Assembly (NCBI GenBank): GCA_964608495.1
Contig: CAZSOQ010000226.1
Coordinates: forward strand, 1-8,549
Source of the DNA: JAKORR01 sp964608495
GTDB lineage: Bacteria; Armatimonadota; Zipacnadia; Zipacnadales; FEN-943
Reading direction: 5' to 3'
Length of the DNA stretch: 8,549 nucleotides
Shown here: positions 5,895-8,549 of the stretch, one piece after another
Numbering within the stretch: the first letter of the stretch is position 1
How the letters are laid out: each line of letters begins with the position of its first letter
Made by a program: the position numbers and the translations under genes
Notes under the pieces: generated by a model
Databases searched by the model: none
The model's input: only the letters and a program-made list of their open reading frames with translations
Told to the model about the DNA's origin: nothing

Positions 5895-6313
5895 TCGTTT
5901 CCCCTCCGTCCCTTTGGATGCCTCATCGTCCCACACTGCCCGCCGCGCGCTCGCCGCCGCGCGCTTTCACGTCGGGCCTTCGCGACCCCTGTCCGCATCT
6001 CGTCCCTGCTCCCGTCTCGCCGGACCTGCGTCCCCTCAGCCTACCACCCCCTGCCCCCCGGCCATTCACGGCACGCACGCCTCGCGCTCCCGTGGCCCCG
6101 CCAGACTCTACTTCGCGCCCCTCACCCCAGTCTCCTGCCCGCCGCGTGGGAAGCGCACCGCCCCGCCTCCCTTCTCGCCCCGGTCAAACCGCCGGGGGTC
6201 TCGGAGGGCCTCTGCTGAGGTGGGCCCGCGTTGCTACCGTGCGCATGGCCTGTGGGGACGCCGGCCAGGTTGTGTGACGCCCGCCCGCCGCCCCAGGTTC
6301 ACCCTACCGTCGC
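5895..6313 (-). promoter_or_regulatory. Long gene-free 5' leader of the oxygen-defence unit
   Basis: From the expected transcription start (about 6313) to the ferritin-like ATG there are roughly 420 nt without a supported gene on either strand. The minus strand is purine- and G-rich. Visible structures are a hairpin around 6178-6198 (CGGT-CAA-ACCG inside a C/G-run outer stem), an 11-bp direct repeat CGCCGCGCGCT (plus strand) at 5941-5951 and 5955-5965 whose GCGCGC cores can pair, and a 20-codon open frame from an ATG at 6246 to a TGA at 6184, Pro-rich at its end and without a ribosome site. No known riboswitch class is recognisable by eye. Confidence 0.35.
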
Positions 6314-6371
6314 CCCATATATATAACATAGCTATGCATTTCCGTCAAGACCCTCGATCCGGGGGTTCACC
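6296..6371. repeat. 8-bp direct repeat flanking the promoter
   Basis: GGTTCACC occurs at 6296-6303 and again at 6364-6371, 68 bp apart, in the same orientation. The midpoint of the pair (about 6333.5) nearly coincides with the centre of the -35/-10 interval and of the palindrome in the spacer. Each unit is itself an imperfect inverted repeat (GGT-NN-ACC). Paired operators or a footprint of a small insertion are possible; both are inference. Confidence 0.4.
6320..6348 (-). promoter_or_regulatory. Sigma70-type promoter with palindrome in the spacer
   Basis: On the minus strand, TTGACG (6348-6343) is followed after exactly 17 bp by TATATA (6325-6320), close to the consensus TTGACA/TATAAT at ideal spacing. 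It sits in the only clearly AT-rich stretch of the window, just after the tandem terminators of the upstream gene and ahead of the ferritin-like gene. The spacer holds a perfect 10-bp palindrome, CATAGCTATG (6327-6336), a natural place for a repressor or redox regulator to act. It does not match a PerR/Fur 7-1-7 box by eye. Transcription should begin near 6313. Confidence 0.75.
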
Positions 6372-6410
6372 AGGCCGTCCGCGATGGGACCGGCCCCACG
6401 ACCACCACAG

Positions 6411-6446
6411 CAAAACAAGAGGGGCGGACCGTGGCGGCCGCCCCTC
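6411..6446 (-). terminator. Intrinsic terminator of the stalk-protein gene
   Basis: The minus strand forms a perfect 9-bp GC-rich stem, GAGGGGCGG/CCGCCCCTC (6446-6438 with 6427-6419), with a 10-nt loop, followed at once by TTGTTTTG. It lies about 50 nt after the stop codon of the exported protein and separates it from the promoter of the next unit. Confidence 0.85.
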
Positions 6447-6460
6447 CACAAGGCCTGGAA

Positions 6461-6489
6461 GGGGGCGACAAGGTCCTGCCGTCGCCCCC
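6461..6489 (-). terminator. Second 9-bp hairpin upstream of the terminator
   Basis: GGGGGCGAC and GTCGCCCCC (6489-6481 with 6469-6461) form a perfect 9-bp stem with an 11-nt loop, starting 9 nt after the stop codon. No T-run follows, so it may be an RNA 3'-end stabiliser or a helper to the real terminator 15 nt further on. Confidence 0.6.
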
Positions 6490-6498
6490 GGTGGCCTT

Positions 6499-8549
6499 CT
6501 ACTCCCCGGCCAGCGACACTTCCACCTTGGCCTTGGCGCGGCCCTCGGCGTCCAGCAGCTCCGCGATCACCTTGTAGCTATCGGACCGCCCGATCAGCGG
6601 CTGATCGGGGTCTATCTCCGGCGTCTCCCAGCTCCCGTCCTCGGCGGCCGTGAGCGTCCCCTCGTACAGGTTCCCCTGGAAGACGAGGAAGACCTTCTTG
6701 AGGTAGGTCACGGTCACCCGCACGTCGGACCCCGGCTTGGCGTGCCCCACCACCTTGAACTTGCCGCGGATGACCTGGCCCTCGGTCGGCGAGACCACGC
6801 CGATGGCGCCGGGCCAGTCACCGCGCAGGGTGGCGGTCGCCTCGGCGGGCAGCGAGTACTGCCGGCCCCCGGCATCCACCAGGTGGGCGACCACGTCCGC
6901 CCCCTGCAGCACATCGGTGGGGCCCACCACGTGCGACCCGGTGAACACGCGCCGCTCCTGGTTGGGCTGCAGCTCCACGCGCAGCTCCCCGATCTGCACC
7001 CAGCACCTCTGCGCGGGCTCTGTGGCTCCCACCGTCACCTCGAGCTTCTCGCCCCGGGCCAGGGCGGCCGCGCCATTGTGGCGCACGTACTCGATCTTCT
7101 GCGCCGCCTGCGTCACCACCTGGAACCGCCAGGTGGCCCGGGTCTTGTTGCCCGCCACGTCGGCCATCTCGAAGCGCACCTCGTGGGCCCCCACGCCCAG
7201 CGCCTCGGGCACCTCATACTGGCAGTTCCCCGTCCCCACCACCACGCCCGGGGTCACGTCCTGGCCGTCCAGCAGCAGCTTCACGGCCTGGGGATCCACG
7301 CCCGAGCCCGCCTCGGTGTACTGCACGGACAGGGTCGGGCGGGCCGTCTGGACCGTCGCGCCCTCGTCGGGCGCCTTCTGGTTGATCACCGGTGCCACGC
7401 CGTCCACCCAGAAGGTCTCCTGGAGCGGCACCGTCACGTCCTGACCCCCGGCCCGCAGGTGCCCGACCATCGTGCAGGGCGTCTCCTGCACCCCAGCCGG
7501 CACTACCCAGTCGGCGCGGTACACGCCCGTCCGCACCTCCTCCATGGGCACCCCCGCGGCAAAGCCCATCACGTCGAAGGTGGCCTGACCACCGCCCGTG
7601 CCCATCAGCCGCATCTTGAGGGTCGCGCCCGGCGCGTAGCCGCGGCGCAGGTCAGTCACCGTGAAGGTCCGTATCTGCGGCGCCGCGGGCGGTGGCGCCA
7701 GTCGCAGCAGCACCAGCCGCGAAGTCTGCATCGTGACCGGGTTCACCCGGGCCCGCACGATCGCCCCGGGCCCGATCCGGTCCGGCGCCACTGCGTTCCC
7801 CTGCTCGTCCACCACGTCGGTCACGTCCATCAGCTTGATCGTCTCCCCGGTCTCGAGCAGCACGGTGCCCTGACCCACGCCGCCCACGACCCCTTCCACC
7901 AGCTTGTGCTGGGCGCGAATCCGCACCGCCACGTCCTGCTCGTCCAGCGTCACCACCACCAGATCGCCCGGGTGCAGGTCCTGCAGCGTACCGCCCGTCG
8001 CCGGCTGCCCTATCTGCTGCAGTTGCACCGACACGTTCGCCGCCAGCGACAGCGCGCGGTACTGCCCCTTGTCGGGATGGAAGAGCAGCAGGGCCCCGGG
8101 CGGCCCCGGGTATGCCTGGATGAGCGTCCCGGTCACCTGGCCCAGGGTCTCGCCTGCGAAGTCCAGGGCCAGTGTCTCGGTGCCCCCGTCCCAGGCAGCC
8201 TGGCCGTCGAAGGCCGCCGCCGCCACCACCGCCGGCACGTACACGACGTCCCCCACCATCAGCGGCGGCACGTTCAGCGCCTGCGGGACGTTGTTCACCA
8301 CTGCCAGCGGCCGCCCCACCCACAGGTTCACGCTCTTGTCGTCGCGCGTGGCCAGGACCATCTTGGCCTCGCCATCCCAGGTGATGTCCGCGCGCAGGGC
8401 CTCGAACAGCTCGCGCATCGGCACGAGGACCACGCCCTTCATCCGCAGGGGAGGACTCTGAGGCGTCCACAACTCGCCGTTGATCTCTACCAGGGGCCCG
8501 TCGGCGGCCAGGACCTGCTGCCCCTCGTCGGCCGCCCACACCCCCGCCC
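6499..8549 (-). CDS. Exported protein: copper-amine-oxidase-like N-terminal domain plus Ig-like domains (5' end outside window)
   Basis: 682 residues are visible; the frame is open at the right edge. The first visible residues, AGVWAADEGQQ, look like the end of a Sec signal peptide (cut near VWA/AD), so probably only some 20 residues are missing. Residues below count from a GTG at 8541. At 15-128 is a copper-amine-oxidase N-terminal-like (stalk) domain with VEINGELW, VVLVPMRELFEAL and DVVYVPA motifs; despite the name, this domain alone is not catalytic. At 132-282 are two similar small beta modules (each G-x-V followed by a PGD/PGA turn). Ig-like beta domains follow at about 289-379, 383-476 (with AGSGVD and DVAGNKT), 485-573 and 581-680. 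It has no visible LPXTG, SLH or membrane anchor at the C-terminus. A cell-surface or periplasmic structural or binding role is likely; the ligand is unknown. It is a separate unit from the genes to its left. Confidence 0.87.
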   Translation of the reverse strand, partial: AGVWAADEGQQVLAADGPLVEINGELWTPQSPPLRMKGVVLVPMRELFEALRADITWDGEAKMVLATRDDKSVNLWVGRPLAVVNNVPQALNVPPLMVGDVVYVPAVVAAAAFDGQAAWDGGTETLALDFAGETLGQVTGTLIQAYPGPPGALLLFHPDKGQYRALSLAANVSVQLQQIGQPATGGTLQDLHPGDLVVVTLDEQDVAVRIRAQHKLVEGVVGGVGQGTVLLETGETIKLMDVTDVVDEQGNAVAPDRIGPGAIVRARVNPVTMQTSRLVLLRLAPPPAAPQIRTFTVTDLRRGYAPGATLKMRLMGTGGGQATFDVMGFAAGVPMEEVRTGVYRADWVVPAGVQETPCTMVGHLRAGGQDVTVPLQETFWVDGVAPVINQKAPDEGATVQTARPTLSVQYTEAGSGVDPQAVKLLLDGQDVTPGVVVGTGNCQYEVPEALGVGAHEVRFEMADVAGNKTRATWRFQVVTQAAQKIEYVRHNGAAALARGEKLEVTVGATEPAQRCWVQIGELRVELQPNQERRVFTGSHVVGPTDVLQGADVVAHLVDAGGRQYSLPAEATATLRGDWPGAIGVVSPTEGQVIRGKFKVVGHAKPGSDVRVTVTYLKKVFLVFQGNLYEGTLTAAEDGSWETPEIDPDQPLIGRSDSYKVIAELLDAEGRAKAKVEVSLAGE

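Noticed and set aside
6184..6246. 20-codon leader peptide in the 5' leader
   Set aside because: It has a Pro-rich end that could stall ribosomes, but no ribosome site and no support from context; kept only as a note within the leader entry.
5327..6277. Plus-strand Pro/Arg/Ser-rich frames over the ferritin gene and leader
   Set aside because: Composition is typical of non-coding frames in GC-rich DNA, and no ribosome site or domain was seen.
6298..6327. Possible divergent plus-strand promoter (TTCACC, 18 bp, TATAAC)
   Set aside because: The -35 match is weak, and no plus-strand gene follows; transcription would only run into the terminators and the stalk-protein gene in antisense.
1..8549. 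Search for CRISPR arrays, tRNA genes, insertion-sequence ends and integrases
   Set aside because: No regularly spaced repeats, tRNA-like cloverleaf, transposase motif or terminal inverted repeats were seen on either strand.

Overview
The window is strongly GC-rich (about two-thirds G+C by eye) and bacterial in style. Genes are tightly packed, most start codons have purine-rich Shine-Dalgarno sites, one good sigma70-type promoter is visible, and there is a factor-independent terminator. Every gene I can support lies on the minus strand. The mix is a flavodiiron protein with rubredoxin, a Tat-exported superoxide dismutase, an archaeal-type 8-oxoguanine glycosylase, and a large exported protein with a copper-amine-oxidase-like N-terminal domain plus Ig-like domains. 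This would suit an anaerobe or microaerophile of an Armatimonadota-, Chloroflexota- or Firmicutes-like lineage. That placement is a guess; there is no rRNA or other marker gene here.

Layout, in transcription order from the right edge. Positions 8549-6499 hold an exported multi-domain 'stalk' protein whose first residues lie outside the window. It ends in two 9-bp hairpins (6461-6489 and 6411-6446), the second followed by a T-rich run. An AT-rich island at 6317-6348 then carries a near-consensus promoter (TTGACG, 17 bp, TATATA). A 10-bp palindrome lies in its spacer, and an 8-bp direct repeat flanks it nearly symmetrically. From there a probable single transcription unit runs to the left edge: a roughly 420-nt gene-free leader; a bacterioferritin-like four-helix diiron protein (5894-5460); a short DsrE-like protein (5463-5131); an OGG2-type N-glycosylase/DNA lyase (5111-4443); rubredoxin (4208-4044); flavodiiron protein FprA (4019-2784); a tandem-duplicated amidohydrolase (2729-1134); an OsmC-family protein (943-503); and the N-terminal 131 residues of a Tat-exported Fe/Mn superoxide dismutase (394-1).

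The genes make sense together as an oxygen and reactive-oxygen defence operon. Rubredoxin would feed electrons to FprA, which reduces O2 (or NO) to water (or N2O). The ferritin-like protein would hold or oxidise iron with peroxide. OsmC would reduce organic hydroperoxides, the dismutase would remove superoxide outside the cytoplasm, and the glycosylase would remove oxidised guanine from DNA. The members not obviously explained are the double-domain amidohydrolase, whose N-terminal copy has lost its metal ligands, and the short DsrE-like protein with an unclear start. Three intergenic gaps inside the unit (395-502, 944-1133, 4209-4442) hold GC-rich stem-loops without T-runs; these may tune expression along the operon. 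I saw no tRNA, rRNA, CRISPR array, insertion sequence or integrase.
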